Positions 10,472 to 21,946 are shown, counted from the first letter of the stretch. The stretch: DNA of 64,000 nucleotides from Gnetum montanum (GCA_015680685.1 MNCI01002337.1:126905-190904), one strand, 5' to 3'. Numbers and translations: made by a program. The notes: generated by a model from the sequence alone, not told the origin.

Positions 10472-10592
10472 GGTGCTAGTTATCTAGATTAGTTATATTA
10501 TACAAGGTCGCTGTAAAGGAATTAACGATATATCTTTTAGAAAGAAATAATTATTAAAAGGCACATATAAATTCACAAACATTTTCACAACC

Positions 10593-12576
10593 ATGCCTCT
10601 CCTACAAGATTATAATAATGCCACACTTAGTGAGGAAGTTCATTGGAGAACCAACAAACTATATGATGATGAAGATTGGAGTACACAACCTAAAGTGGGG
10701 GTTTCTTATAAACATGAGTGAAAGCAGAGTCATTCCAACACATAAAAGCATAACTTACCTAATGATGATGAACCACCACTGGCCACTACAAGCCTAACGC
10801 AAATACAAGAGGTTGTTTGAATCTCCCTTAGGCATCGTAAAGAGAGCCGTCTACCTAGGCTCAATTTAAACAAATTTTCCAATTTTTTAGGAGGCTATGA
10901 CTTAGATCCACAACAACGCTTACAAGCCTTCTATGATGCTTGCACATGGAATAACATTGATAACAAGTGGCAAAAACTCAAGCTCTTTTCTATGACATTC
11001 ATTGATCAAGAAAAAGTATGGTATAGATTGTTAAAACCAGATTCAATACGACATTGGTCAAAAATGGTAGAAGTCTCTAATGAAAAATATCAAACCTACG
11101 CAAGAGTGTTAGCCTTGAGGAAACAAATCCAAGGATGGAAACAAGCACAACATGAACCCTTGGACATGGCCTTAGAAAGATATTACGCATTGCTAAACAA
11201 CTATCCAGGCCATGGGTTTTTCGAGGAAAGGCTAATGTACCATATCATTGATGGGCTTCATGATGCAACAAGAGAAACCCTAGGGATGTATGCCCAAGGT
11301 CAATTATACAAACTACGAACCCATCAAGTCTAAGAGCTTGTTAAGCAGGTAGCTATATGGAGAAATGGTTAGATGGGAGAGTGTTGAAAAACATCAACGG
11401 GACCAAAATCTCAACTTAACAAAGGTCCATAATCATAAAAAGGAGAAATCAACCTATCACAAGGAAAAAGAATCATCTTTGTCGGTACAACAATCATTAG
11501 AAGAAATCGAGGCAAAGATCAATAAGATGTTGGAATGGGTGTATAAAAAGTGTGAAGAATTTATCGATATCATTGGAGATAGAGTTTTCACAACCCAAGA
11601 AGTAGGAAAAAGTATCAGTAGACAATCGGAAAGAAGGGATAAGGAAAATAAGAGCTCAACTGCCAATCATACTTATGAATGCAACATATGCCTGTACGAT
11701 CACCCCAAGGGCCAATGCCCAATATTGTTACATTTACATGAGCATTGGGAAAACACGTTACATCCAGAGTTTGTACATAGATACTATGTTCGATCACAGT
11801 GGCAACAATCCCAGTCATGGGGGAGACCACCACTAAATTGGAGACACCCTTCATATCATCTGAACCCAAATGCTTATCTTGTTCAATATCCTGTTTCTCC
11901 AACTGGGCCAATGCACTTTATCTCACCACATTACCATTCTCCTCAATACAATCAGCCCATGTCTTCAACACAACCACCACCTTGTGCACCTTATACACCT
12001 CCTAATTTTTAACATTCTCATCCTTTCCCTCCTTATACATCGCCACCAATTGTTCCTAAGGTGTTTGCATCATAGCAACAAACCACAAACACTACTTGTG
12101 CTACTACTACTACCAGCAGCAGTGAGAGGCCTCCTCAACATCAAAAGTGTCCCTTCGTTAAACATGAACGTAGAAAGGGACAACACAATTCCGAGGCCAA
12201 TGCACCCTCCAACTCAGCACAAGTCCAACCCTATGGTGCATCCTTATCTTCGAACCCAACGCCTCATGTAACTCCATCAGGGCCACCAATTAATACTCCA
12301 ACAATCATACGACCCAATGAACATAGGAATGGAGAGCGACAACCTGATCCTTGCATACCATCTTCTGGTCACAAATATCATAGTGGATCAACTCGTTATC
12401 CAGGAACCACATCTCATAAATTGCCCCACTATGCTTACTATAATCAAGTGTGTGAACCTCGATGGGGTAAGTATGACCAAGTCCCAATATTTCCAACATG
12501 CAAGGATCCTCATCTTCAATTTATTAATCCTTTCCATCCTCAACAAATTAGTTATGGGAGTTATCCTCCATTCTAG
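10593..12576 (+). pseudogene. gag: gag of gag-only element E6
   Basis: About 660 codons from ATG at 10593 to TAG at 12574-12576, with four or more stops and one frameshift at 11333-11365. The order is an N-terminal acidic segment (EEVHWRTNKLYDDEDWS), then the gag core (YDLDPQQRLQAFYDA, VWYRLLKPDSIRHWSKM, GLHDATRETLGMYAQGQL), then a charged linker. A zinc knuckle CNICLYDHPKGQC lies at 11680-11718. A long Pro/Ser/Gln/His-rich tail follows and ends ISYGSYPPF. No protease or RT follows. E4 gag has the same tail (LPHYAFYNQV versus LPHYAYYNQV), so the two form one gag-only subfamily. It would build the particle, with enzymes supplied in trans. Confidence 0.85.
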
Positions 12577-13925
12577 TAACAAGTAGGATTAATAACCACT
12601 TTTTATTTTCTTCAATTATACAACTTTATGTTTTCCAGTTTTTTAGTTTTTAATTTCTTGTTTTATCCTTTTTATCCTTTTATCTTTCTACGCTTTTGTA
12701 AGTAATCTCATCTACGAATAAAACACTCATGTGGATCGTTGGTTGAGGTGTGTTCTATGTTATTAAATCTCGAATGATCAATTATTTGGACAGTGAGCCC
12801 ATTACACCCACTCATCCATTCTACAAATAAGAGGTTCTGTTCGAGGGTACAATGATATTCTTGACATTTTTTTAAAAAAAAAATCTTAAAATTAATTTTG
12901 TGTTCATTGTACCCAAAATGAAGAAGGATGAATCAAGAGGGAATGATTAGGGTGTGACACCAAGGGAACTTGTGGATTCTCTTTGGTGATGTCTATGAGA
13001 GTTATCATGCAGCATGGTTGTACTAAGATTCTTGTAGATCTAATGAAAAATGGGAGTAAGAGTAATCAAAAGGCACTAAAAAAATCCAATGCTGTTCTAG
13101 GGGGTCCCACTGGAAAGACATGCACCCATGCTTGATGGTTGGCAGCTTCTCTAGATTCAGTAGTTCATCAAAAAAAAAAGAAAGAAAGAAAGAAGGAATG
13201 AAGAAAGTGCCACAAAACAAAAATCACTCCTCCCTTGAACAAAACACCAAGTGATCGTACGCCTTGTTGTTATGGTACTCTCATAGTTGCTCATCATGGG
13301 ATGAGATAATGTGATGTTACTAAATAAAGGAATGGACTTGGAGCTAATCTTGGAATAACGAGTTAATGACATATTAATCATGATTTACATGTAGGATTCA
13401 CTGTACCCTGAGTCAGTTACCTCATGTCCCAATCTCTACAATCCCTTTCTTTATAGTTCGTCTCATCTCACTATTCGTGTAATTGTAGCTCGTGTCGTGC
13501 GTAACATAGAATTCTTACCTCATTCCGGTGATCCTTACATGTGTGTGTTTTGTGGAGTCAGTGCAGATTACATTTAACCCTTCTAGTGCCCACAGACACT
13601 TTAAGTGTGGTTACAGAAGGGCATTATAGGTTAGAACCTGCTTTGGGGAGGATCCACTTGTGTAATCTTTTGTAATCTTCACTTATGACACAGCTCACAC
13701 CCACCATTTCTTACCCTCAGCCTATTTTTCATAACATTCTTTCCCTACTACTATCCCTCCAAATCAATGTTCCTATGTAACATCACATAGCCTTTTTCTC
13801 TACCACCCAAGGTCCTTATTGATAAAACCCATAGATCATTATTTGTGCCTTCAAAACCATCTAATTACCTGAGAACCCCTTCATAATAGCCCAATGTCCT
13901 AAGTTACAACATTAATTTTAAGAAA
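12577..13925 (+). other. 3' non-coding region of E6 with conserved blocks
   Basis: No coding signal. It opens with a T-rich tract (12600-12700). A GAAA-type simple repeat lies at 13170-13200, next to a GTCCCACTGGAAAGACATG block shared with E4 (reverse, about 53610-53630). A conserved box at about 13575-13672 ends GGGGAGGATCCACTTGTG. The order T-rich tract, GAAA/CT tract, conserved box is repeated in the other elements. Confidence 0.6.
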
Positions 13926-13974
13926 ATCCCTAAAAAATTCGATATTTTTGTGGTGGTCCAATGTCACTAGGGTC

Positions 13975-14064
13975 GTGATATCACGTACGCGATATTGCAG
14001 CCGATGCGATATCATGTACATGATGTATCGTATGCGATATCGTGTCCCTGCAACCTATAAATAG
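13975..14064 (+). promoter_or_regulatory. Internal promoter-like module of E6 (GATATC array plus TATA)
   Basis: A dense array at 13975-14046 (GTGATATCAC, GCGATATTGC, GCGATATCATG, TATGCGATATCG) is followed by CCTATAAATAG, with the TATA at 14056-14064. This is not an LTR: TGATGA does not precede it and no R/U5 follows. Its position after the conserved box corresponds to the TATA modules at 37663 in E3 and 52727 in E4. Both of those lie upstream of the extra ORF. In E6 the extra ORF is not found; copia sequence begins at about 14.3 kb. Confidence 0.55.
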
Positions 14065-14394
14065 GCAACTACGCCGCAATACTTAGCATCATTTCTTACC
14101 ATTCACACGGGGGAATTTTTAAATTTTTCTCTAAAACTTGCGAGTGTGACACCTTTTCTTTCATATCCATATCTCGCATGTTGGTACTCTAATTTTAATT
14201 CCATTTGAACCTGCTTGAACCCGGAGTGTTCAGCTTAGTCATGGGGGAGGGACACCTGCCGAATAGGAGAGATTGCAACATGAATTACAAGTTGGTAACT
14301 ACATCCTATGAAAATGAAATAAAATTTTTAGTTTAATCATGCCTAAAGGAAAAATAAAGTTTATGGTAAAAATTCCATGATTTTAGTATAAAAA

Positions 14395-14990
14395 TTTCAT
14401 ATGCTAGTGTTATCAGTAGTTTAATGTATGTGATGGCTGGTACTAGACCTAATATTGCATACATTGTTGAAAAACTGAACAAGTATATGTCTAATACAAG
14501 GAAACAACACCAGATTATTGTGAATTGAGTTTTCTGGTATCTTCATGCTATTGTAAACTTTGATATTTGTTATCAAAGTAATTCATCCAATCTACATGGC
14601 TATGTGAATGTTGACTGGGATGGGGATTTAAACAACAAAAAATATACTAGTGGATATTTATTTAATAACTTTGGTGGTGCTATCTCGTGGAAAAGTCAAT
14701 TGCATCCTTGTGTAGCTTAATCTACTACTAAAGTAGAATATGTTGCTACACACCTGGCTAGTTGGGAAGCAACAGAGCTTTAGAGGTTGGAGGCTAAACT
14801 CAAAATTCATAAAAAAATTGTGAAAATTGACTATGATAACCAAAGTTTAATTACATATCCAAGAATCCCACTTTCTACAATAGGACAAAGCATATAGAAA
14901 TACAATATCACTATATTTGAAAGCACATAGATGAACAAAGGATTCTTCTAGAAAACTTTAAGATCAAAGAGAATCCTATTAACATTATTA
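14395..14990 (+). pseudogene. Ty1/copia RNase H-region remnant
   Basis: The plus frame reads SLMYVMAGTRPNIAY, then FWYLHAIVN, HGYVNVDWDGDLNNKKYTSG, GGAISWKSQL and STTKVEYVA, then YDNQSLI. These are the hallmark copia motifs at the end of RT and in RNase H (SLMY.M..TRPDI, GY.DADWAGD...R.STSG, ISWKSK.Q..VALSTTEAEY, DNQSA). It contains stops and one or two shifts. It belongs to a different superfamily from the surrounding gypsy elements. Confidence 0.88.
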
Positions 14991-15009
14991 TTAATACTAT
15001 TTGTAGATA

Positions 15010-15110
15010 CTTTCCCTTTCTTTGATGCTTTACAATCTTTTTTAAGATAACCAATCTTTCCACAATTCCAACATCTTGTTCTTGTGAAATTCTTTTAGGA
15101 TCTAGAAATT
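15010..15110 (-). pseudogene. Ty1/copia gag zinc-knuckle fragment
   Basis: The minus strand reads RCWNCGKIGYLKKDCKASK at about 15075-15018. This is a classic CX2CX4HX4C copia gag knuckle in which the H is now Y (GHLKKDC to GYLKKDC). It lies in opposite orientation between plus-strand copia pieces, so the copia sequences are rearranged rather than one element. Confidence 0.7.
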
Positions 15111-15829
15111 TTAAACTATGAGTTTTTATTCAACTTTAAGCTAGAATTTTAAGCAAGTGGTTGTTAAATACAACTTTTTTAGTAAGTGGTTGCTAAATTA
15201 AAACTTATTCTTAACAAGTAATCAAATTGGAAGGTCCTCAATGGGAAATTAGAAAGTTGTAGAATCCTTTTCAAATTTTCTCGATTATGTAATGTTTCTA
15301 AAATCTATAAAATATGTTATATATCAAAATGTAATCCCTCCTTCTTATCAAAATGGAGATTTGTATATTTTTACATAGTGTCTTGGTTTTGATGGAGATT
15401 TTATACATAGAATCTTGGGATTAATGGAACTACAAGAGTTTCATAAGGTTGATGATGTTAAAAACATTATCTTATACATTAATTTTGGTCCAAAATTAGA
15501 AAAATCTATGATGGAAAAGTAAAAATACAATTCAAGGATGAAACCCTTGAAAATATATATAATGTATTTATTAATTTTAATAAAAATTTAGAAGGTCATC
15601 CTCCCTCACCATGAGACATCACTCCTGACCAATAGGATATATAAGAAATAAGTATACGAGAATATTTCAGTGAAGATGAGGAAATAGAGTATCAAGATGA
15701 TGCTCCATCAACTTCACACTCTTAAGATGGTCTAGTCATATAAGAAAATTACCCACTTAGTTTGAAGATAAAATTCTAGTCACTAAAGCTAAATCACTTA
15801 TGATGAAGTGTGCACATCTCTTTATCTTA

Positions 15830-16200
15830 AAGAGTGGAAATAAGTGATGGATGATGAAATGTTCTTTATTTATAAGAATAAGACATGGGAATTGGTTAAA
15901 CTACTATTTAGTAAAAACCAATTTGATGTATGTGGGTATTCAAAATAACATCTAGTGACCAATTTAAAGGACATCTTGTTGCTAATGGTTATTTCCAAAA
16001 GAAAAGAAATAATTATGATGAAATATTCTATTGGTAAACTTAATATCCCTTAGATCATTGCTATCAATGTCATGGATTATGATTTGGAATAAATGGATGT
16101 GAAAAATATTTTCTTTCTCAATGGTACTATTAAGAAGATATTGAACTAAAAAAATAGCATATGGTTTGTAAAATATGCACCAAGAATGTAAAATAAAACA
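15830..16200 (+). pseudogene. Ty1/copia reverse transcriptase remnant
   Basis: The plus strand reads MFFIYKNKTWELVK, VCGYSK (expected CKWVFK), HLVANGYFQK, then YDLE-MDVKNIFFLNGTI. These match the start of copia RT: NKTW.LV, GCKWVFK, RLVAKGY.Q, and the first catalytic block QLDVKTAFL.G.L. It lies downstream of an RNase H fragment, the reverse of normal gene order. It is therefore either a second copia insertion or a rearrangement. Confidence 0.75.
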
Positions 16201-16220
16201 TTTATTAACCACATATTGGG

Positions 16221-16450
16221 TTTTGGCATTAGCCTAAAGGATAGTTACAAGTCTTGGCTTTATCCTATAAGACTTTTATATGAAGACTCTTAGCTTTAGC
16301 CTATCCGACTTGTATATAAAAAGTCTTAGCATAAGCCTAGAGGACTTGTATGTTGTTGAAATGTCTTGGTGTAAGCCTGGAGGATTTGTTTTTATATATT
16401 GAAGATCTTGGCTCAAAGCCTCAAAGACTTATATATATGTCAAAGTCTTG
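16221..16450. repeat. Minisatellite of about 36-44 bp units
   Basis: Six imperfect copies of a unit around GTCTTGGCNTNAGCCTA, followed by -GACTTGTATAT-. They begin near 16222, 16251, 16286, 16322, 16362 and 16405. There is no coding capacity. A looser repeat of CTTCCAAAAG / CAAATTAAATTGAAATTT words follows at 16460-16770. Confidence 0.75.
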
Positions 16451-18300
16451 TTTTTGAAATTTTGACTTCCAAAAGTGAGTGCTCTCTTCCAAAATCCTAA
16501 AATGTTGAATTTTGAAAGAGAATGCTTACTTTGAGATTCCTCAAATCAAATTGAAATTGGAGGCTCCAAAAGAAGTGTTATTGACTTCTTGAAGCCCAAA
16601 ATTAAACTAAAATTTCTACTTCTAGAAGAAAAGGCTTGTTCTAGAAGCTCAAATTAAATTGAAATTTTTACTTCCAAAAGAAAAAATCATTACCTTTTGG
16701 AAGGTTGATTTAATGATGTGATTTTGGCTTCAAGAAGGAAGCATCACTACCTTATGAAAGCACCAACTTAAGATATTCAAACTATGGTGTAATATGTGTA
16801 GTAGTTTCTTGAAGTATTATTAAGTGTAAAAGGCTGCCATGCACAATCTCGCATAGTCATAATTTTATAGTTTCTTAGTTGCAATTTCATTTCTTAAGTT
16901 TGCATTTGTAAACCAACATTAGGGAGAATGATTTTATTGTATCTCGTATAGTGTTTAGTGTCTTCGAATGGTTTCTTGCATGTAGAGATGGACTTCATCC
17001 CTACTATTATGCCCAAGTACCCTTAACAAACTTTAAACTATACATATTTTCAATGAAACTTATGTGTTATTATTAGTTTTATTTTCTTCAACACTATAAA
17101 ACCTAGGATTTCAAGTTTCATGTTGTTATCTAATAGAATAAAATGGTATATATTATGTTATATTGTAAGCATAATCTTGTCTATTTATCATAGTTTTGAA
17201 TTGGATTTTGGTTGTCTTCTTCTTCAAGTGGGGAACGTTCTACATGTTTGTCATTTTGTTATTTTTTCACAATGGATTTGATCTTATGTTAGAATTATAA
17301 AAATGTAAGATAATTGCAACATGACCTATAAATTTGTAGAGATAAAATATTAGAATAGACTTTAGAGTAACAATTTTATACATGTGCACTAGAAATGATG
17401 TATAATATCTTAAAGCAAGTTTGCTTTTCCTTTAAATATATTTTTAATAAAAGTTTTTAATGAAAATATGTAGAATAATGTTTTTATAATGATTGCAGAT
17501 AGTGCAACCAACTATGAATCATAATTATGATCATGTACCCACATTTGTATGTTTGTCGTAATGTAGAAAACTCAAAATGTATTTTTCACATCTAACCTAC
17601 ATGTGGGGTCATGTGATTTGCATGAAATCACTTGTCCAACACTACAAATTTGTTTTTAATAGTGTAATGCACTATGAATTGCATGTCATAAAAGAAATAT
17701 TGCATCCATGATGTGGAGACATGCGAATTTCATGTAGTTCACATGAGCATCAAACAAATTCTACCGCTTTTACAATGCAATGACATGTGGCTCATACCAT
17801 CATATTCAACATCATGTAAGAACATGCAAGTCACATGTCATGTGTATTATTGCTTAATAGGAATCTTTCTTCCTCTTCCTTAGTGCAATGCACTATGATG
17901 CATATTACCAATATAAACACAAATGTGAAGATGTGATTCCCATTTGTACTGCAATTACCAAGTGTAATTGTTTATAAGAAAATCAATGGTTTTTAATGAT
18001 TCCATAAATGTGGCTATTATGGAAAACCAATGGTTTGTAATAGTTCTATAAATGTGACCATTATGGGAAAATCAACGATTTGTAATAGTTACCACAAGAG
18101 TGATCTCATATTTACCATTTAAACTGAAAGTTTGGTAACTAACATTTTTCTAGCCTATAAAATGTTTTTGATGGAAGACCAAAGGCACTGGAAGAAATCA
18201 TAGTAGTGTTATAATTTTGGTCCCTATCACAAACACTTAGATTTTGCATACACCATTGGTATTGAGTGTCGTGATAGAAGATTCAGAACACTCACCACAA
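16451..18300. other. Non-coding stretch with small repeats
   Basis: No gene recognised. A 44-45 bp tandem repeat (GAAAATCAATGGTTT... CATAAATGTG-C-ATTATG) has two full copies and one partial at 17978-18105. Scattered copies of words such as GTGCAATGCACTATGA and GACATGCGA occur from 17510 to 17910 and again near 18720-18890. The rest is AT-rich and featureless. Confidence 0.55.
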
Positions 18301-18399
18301 CAAGTTCACATAAAGGCATCAATGGCTAGAGGTTAGTTTCGATTTATTTTTGCATCTTTGATTCCTTGTGCAATTTGGTTATTGTGGTGTTTGGCCATT

Positions 18400-18720
18400 G
18401 TTTTCTGCACAATTTTTTCTCCAACACTAAGATGGTGCAAAATTCCAAGAGAAGAAAGAACTTGTCACTTATGTAATCAATGAGCAATTGAAGATGAGCA
18501 TCACATATTCATGGAATATTCTATTCTTGCACAAAGTTGCCAGAAATGAAAAATTATAGCTAGTAATTTAGTTGAGCTTTTTGATATAGCACCAAGGAAA
18601 CTTGGTAACTTTATTGATGAAGCATTTACTACACATACTATGTATATTTCTTTATTCAATAGACCCTAAGGATCTCTAGATGTAATAGAAATCATTTTGG
18701 TTTTAGTTTCATATCATAGT
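18400..18720 (+). pseudogene. LINE ORF2 C-terminus
   Basis: The plus frame reads IPREERTCHLCNQ, then AIEDEHHIFMEY, then LGNFIDEAFTTHTMYISLF. The first part is the cysteine-rich end of LINE RT proteins (ERxCxLCN...IEDExHFL.C), with the last Cys changed to Tyr. The second part matches the end of the minus-strand LINEs at about 2150-2250 and 43620-43720 (LVTL/ALYFSS region). So it is the same LINE family in plus orientation. Confidence 0.65.
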
Positions 18721-20158
18721 GCAAGGAGGTGTAGATTGCACCACTGCACTTAGTGTCATGTAGGGACATGCGACTTCCAAATCTTATGTATAAATATAAA
18801 ATAAAAAATTTCTATTTCTCAATGTGATGAAGTGTGCATTGCACCATCACATTCAACATCATGCAGGGACATGTGACTCATAGAAAATTATCAGTTAAAA
18901 GATATTTTTCAAAAGTATTAGAACTTCCCATAAAATGAGAGGCTATTATAAATTTGAAAATGACCTCACATCAACATTATTAAAAAGAAAATAAGTGAAG
19001 GGATCCTTAAACTAGTACACATCCACATTACTAAAAAGCACATGGTAGTGAAGCTTGAAACTCTCGAAAACTTGTGGATTGACTTTTGTTACTCTTTGGA
19101 AGCATTTTATTCCAAAATGACAATCATTAAGCTAACAGTCATCACAAGTTCATCCAAAAATGCTAGTAATCCTTCCAATATCAAAATGGAACATTAACTA
19201 GAATTGAAAATGACTTTAAAAGCATAAAGTAAATTATTACCATTAACATTGACAAACATGTAAATCTCTTTCATAATTATTTTAAAAAATAAAAATTAAT
19301 TGGAATCATGATGCAAATGGATACTCAAAAAAATTAGAAAGAAACAACAACAGCATTGAAAATACAAAAAATGACCATTCTTTCACATTTATAGTTTTTA
19401 TTTTTGGAAGAGAAACATTATTGCTCTTTTAAGCATCTCTAGTTATTTACAATAGTTATTATAATCATAACCGTCTATCAATAATATCCAAGAACAACTT
19501 ACGAATTTTTAATTGCTCTATCTCCAAAGCACTATAATCATTGTATGCACTACTAACTATAGATCAGAAAAAGTAGGTGCCATTGGTGAAAATAGTTTTA
19601 TCAAGTGAATAAAGAATGAATCAATTTAAGAAAAATGTCATTAATTAAACTATAGATACTATGTAGTCTTCAAAGGCATAATGGGAGTAACCACAAAATT
19701 GCTATTCCATTATACAACATTATACAAATTTGATAGATCATTATACAAATATGATATTTGTCCAATCAAGTTTCTTCACTTGAAAAGTGTCAAAAAACTG
19801 ATGGTACTATAGAAGATAACACACAAAACTAGGCTACATTTGTAGGGAAATATGTCAAACAACCATGTTTGGGATAATTTTCATATCATAAATTATGTAG
19901 TCATAAGCTTCTCCAAATCTATTCTTCACCTTTAGTACCAAGAGTTTCATGTGTCATTATCCTACAGTGCATCAAAAAAAAATTTCAACATTAAAGTTCA
20001 TATCTTTGCTAAAGACTAAACAACACATATAATAAGAAATAAATGCAATAATCATGTCCATTTTCTTGTGTGGGAATACCAATTGCATCATTTGTACTAC
20101 ATTTTAATGACATTCTCTATGCTATATTTTATCATCTATGTGCATTCTTTACTCCTAG
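18721..20158. other. Unassigned AT-rich DNA
   Basis: I see no coding motif or LTR end here. Two copies of a GACATGCGACT/CATCATG-AGGGACATG word cluster lie at 18735-18890. The remainder holds no repeat that I could match to the rest of the window. Confidence 0.5.
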
Positions 20159-21010
20159 TGATGAGCAATGGAGTAGTTCAACACCCAACCATACAAGATA
20201 CAAGTGTTCACATGTAGCTTAGTTAAATTCCTTAGATAAGGAAATGTAATTATGCTAGTAATTGGTTCAGAGTTCATGATTTTTGTCTTCCCATGTGAGG
20301 TAGTAAAATCGATGCGTATTGTTTAACTCATGATGAGGTATATGATATTGATGTTGTATGGGCCATATTGCTCCTAGTAAACATGAAGTAAATGGAAAGT
20401 GATTCTAAGTCTAAGTAATAGTAAACAAATCTAATCTAGCCTATGCAATAAGTAGTTGGTCTTCATCTTCCATTCACATCTTAGACTTCATGCAACTACT
20501 ACTAGGATTACCAAGTACTTCACTACTAGGCGTACCAAGTGATAGTACTATTGGGTTACCAAGAAGCTACACTAAAGTGCTCGAGATCAGTTGTACTCAT
20601 TCCACTTAATGACAGTAATGGTATAGTGCATAGAAAGTAAATCAGTAACTATGAAATAGTAAACATTAAAATAAATAGAAATAGTAAACATTAAAATAAA
20701 TAAAAATAGAAATAAAACTAAGTGTTGCTGTAATGATGGAAAGCAATCTTGATCTTTATTTCTAATCATGCAATGTGCCCAAGTACATCACACTTGAATA
20801 CAAAATTCATTCAATCACTTAACATCATAATACAGGCACACACTACTAAGTACTAAAAGCTAAAATCATGAAAAAAAATTGAAAAATTTCTACTACTATG
20901 TTAGCAAATCTACTGTGAATCCATGCATCTAAGTGTTGCTTTTATAGGCTAGCATGCACCCTGTGATATTGTTTATATGATAATGTATCATGAGATACGA
21001 TATTAAATCT
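20159..21010 (-). mobile_element. LTR (-), probably solo
   Basis: Begins TGATGAGCAATGGAG, preceded by CCTAG. It carries the family words CAACACCCAACCATAC, TTGTACTCATTCC and AAGCAATCTTGATCTTTATT, a minus-strand TATAAAA at about 20938-20946 and a decayed ATATTG/GATACGATATT array at 20962-21003. The U3 end is unclear: a TCATCA end is missing, and TACTAGATGATAAA occurs twice (about 21010 and 21047). No PBS is on its left and no PPT on its right, so I favour a damaged solo LTR. Confidence 0.65.
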
Positions 21011-21049
21011 ACTAGATGATAAAGACCTTGGGCAAAAAAAATCAATACT

Positions 21050-21220
21050 AGATGATAAAAGTGGTTGGGATTGGACCCAAGTCCTTCATTTCTAAAATTT
21101 ATGATCTTGTCAATAATTAAAAAAATAATTATCAAATCCTTCTCCTATATTTGTACAGGCACAACATTGTGGTTCATAGCCACATGTTCTCATCCTTTGA
21201 GCTACAAGCTCTCCTAAAGT
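21050..21220 (-). other. tRNA-like (possible SINE) remnant
   Basis: The minus strand has TAGCTCAAAGGATGAG, close to a pol III box A. It is followed by a perfect five-pair stem TGTGG-CTATGAA-CCACA resembling an anticodon arm. Further on is GGGTCCAATCCC, resembling box B. The distance from box A to this box B is too long for a normal tRNA, so this may be a tRNA-derived SINE or chance. Confidence 0.3.
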
Positions 21221-21454
21221 GCTTTCCAAATGCTTTGCTTGCCTCAACCATTTTGGGAGTATGGCCCAAGAAACCTCCTAGGGGTGTATGGCCCTATAAA
21301 ATATCTTTTGTACTATGTTTGATCCCAAAATTAGTTTTAGAAATATGACAAAAAATCAAAAAGACCAATGTGATAGATAAATGATAGTCAGCTATATTAG
21401 TTAACCATAAGCTTTTAGTTTGTGGTTCAAATCTATCAAAAAGAGTTAGGATAG

Positions 21455-21946
21455 TGATGAGTGGTGAGATACCCCTACACTCAACCATACGAATACAAGN
21501 NNNNNNNNNNNNNNNNNNNNNNNNNNNNNNNNNNNNNNNNNNNNNNNNNNNNNNNNNNNNNNNNNNNNNNNNNNNNNNNNNNNNNNNNNNNNNNNNNNNN
21601 NNNNNNNNNNNNNNNNNNNNNNNNNNNNNNNNNNNNNNNNNNNNNNNNNNNNNNNNNNNNNNNNNNNNNNNNNNNNNNNNNNNNNNNNNNNNNNNNNNNN
21701 NNNNNNNNNTCTTTATTGCCATACACAAACTTGTGTTCAGGTACAATGTCTACTCGAATAAAGATCTGTTCACTTTAGGACTCCTACTGCAGTCACATGG
21801 AAAATATTCTATCTCTGGAGTGATCAATCTGCTAGATATTCCCTACTGTTTAGCCTAGGATGATGAAATAAGGGAGAGCTGCCTCTTATTTATAGATATG
21901 ATGGTGCACCTCGATATCGCGACGGCCGTGATATCGCGTCGCATCA
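21455..21946 (-). mobile_element. 3' LTR of E5, containing an assembly gap
   Basis: TGATGAGTGGTGAGATACCCC to GCATCA. Positions 21500-21709 are 210 Ns, so part of U5/R is unknown. On the right are a minus-strand TATA box (TTATTTATAG on plus, about 21888-21897) and the U3 array CGATATCGCGACGGCCGTGA at 21912-21931, with ATATCGCG after it. Confidence 0.88.

Noticed and set aside
11457-11911. Minus-strand open frames opposite E6 gag
   Set aside because: They are antisense shadows of the gag linker and zinc-knuckle region; the plus frame has the conserved residues.
13975-14064. 3' LTR of E6 at this position
   Set aside because: No TGATGA start, no PPT directly before it, and the sequence after the TATA does not match R/U5; it aligns with the internal modules of E3 and E4 instead.
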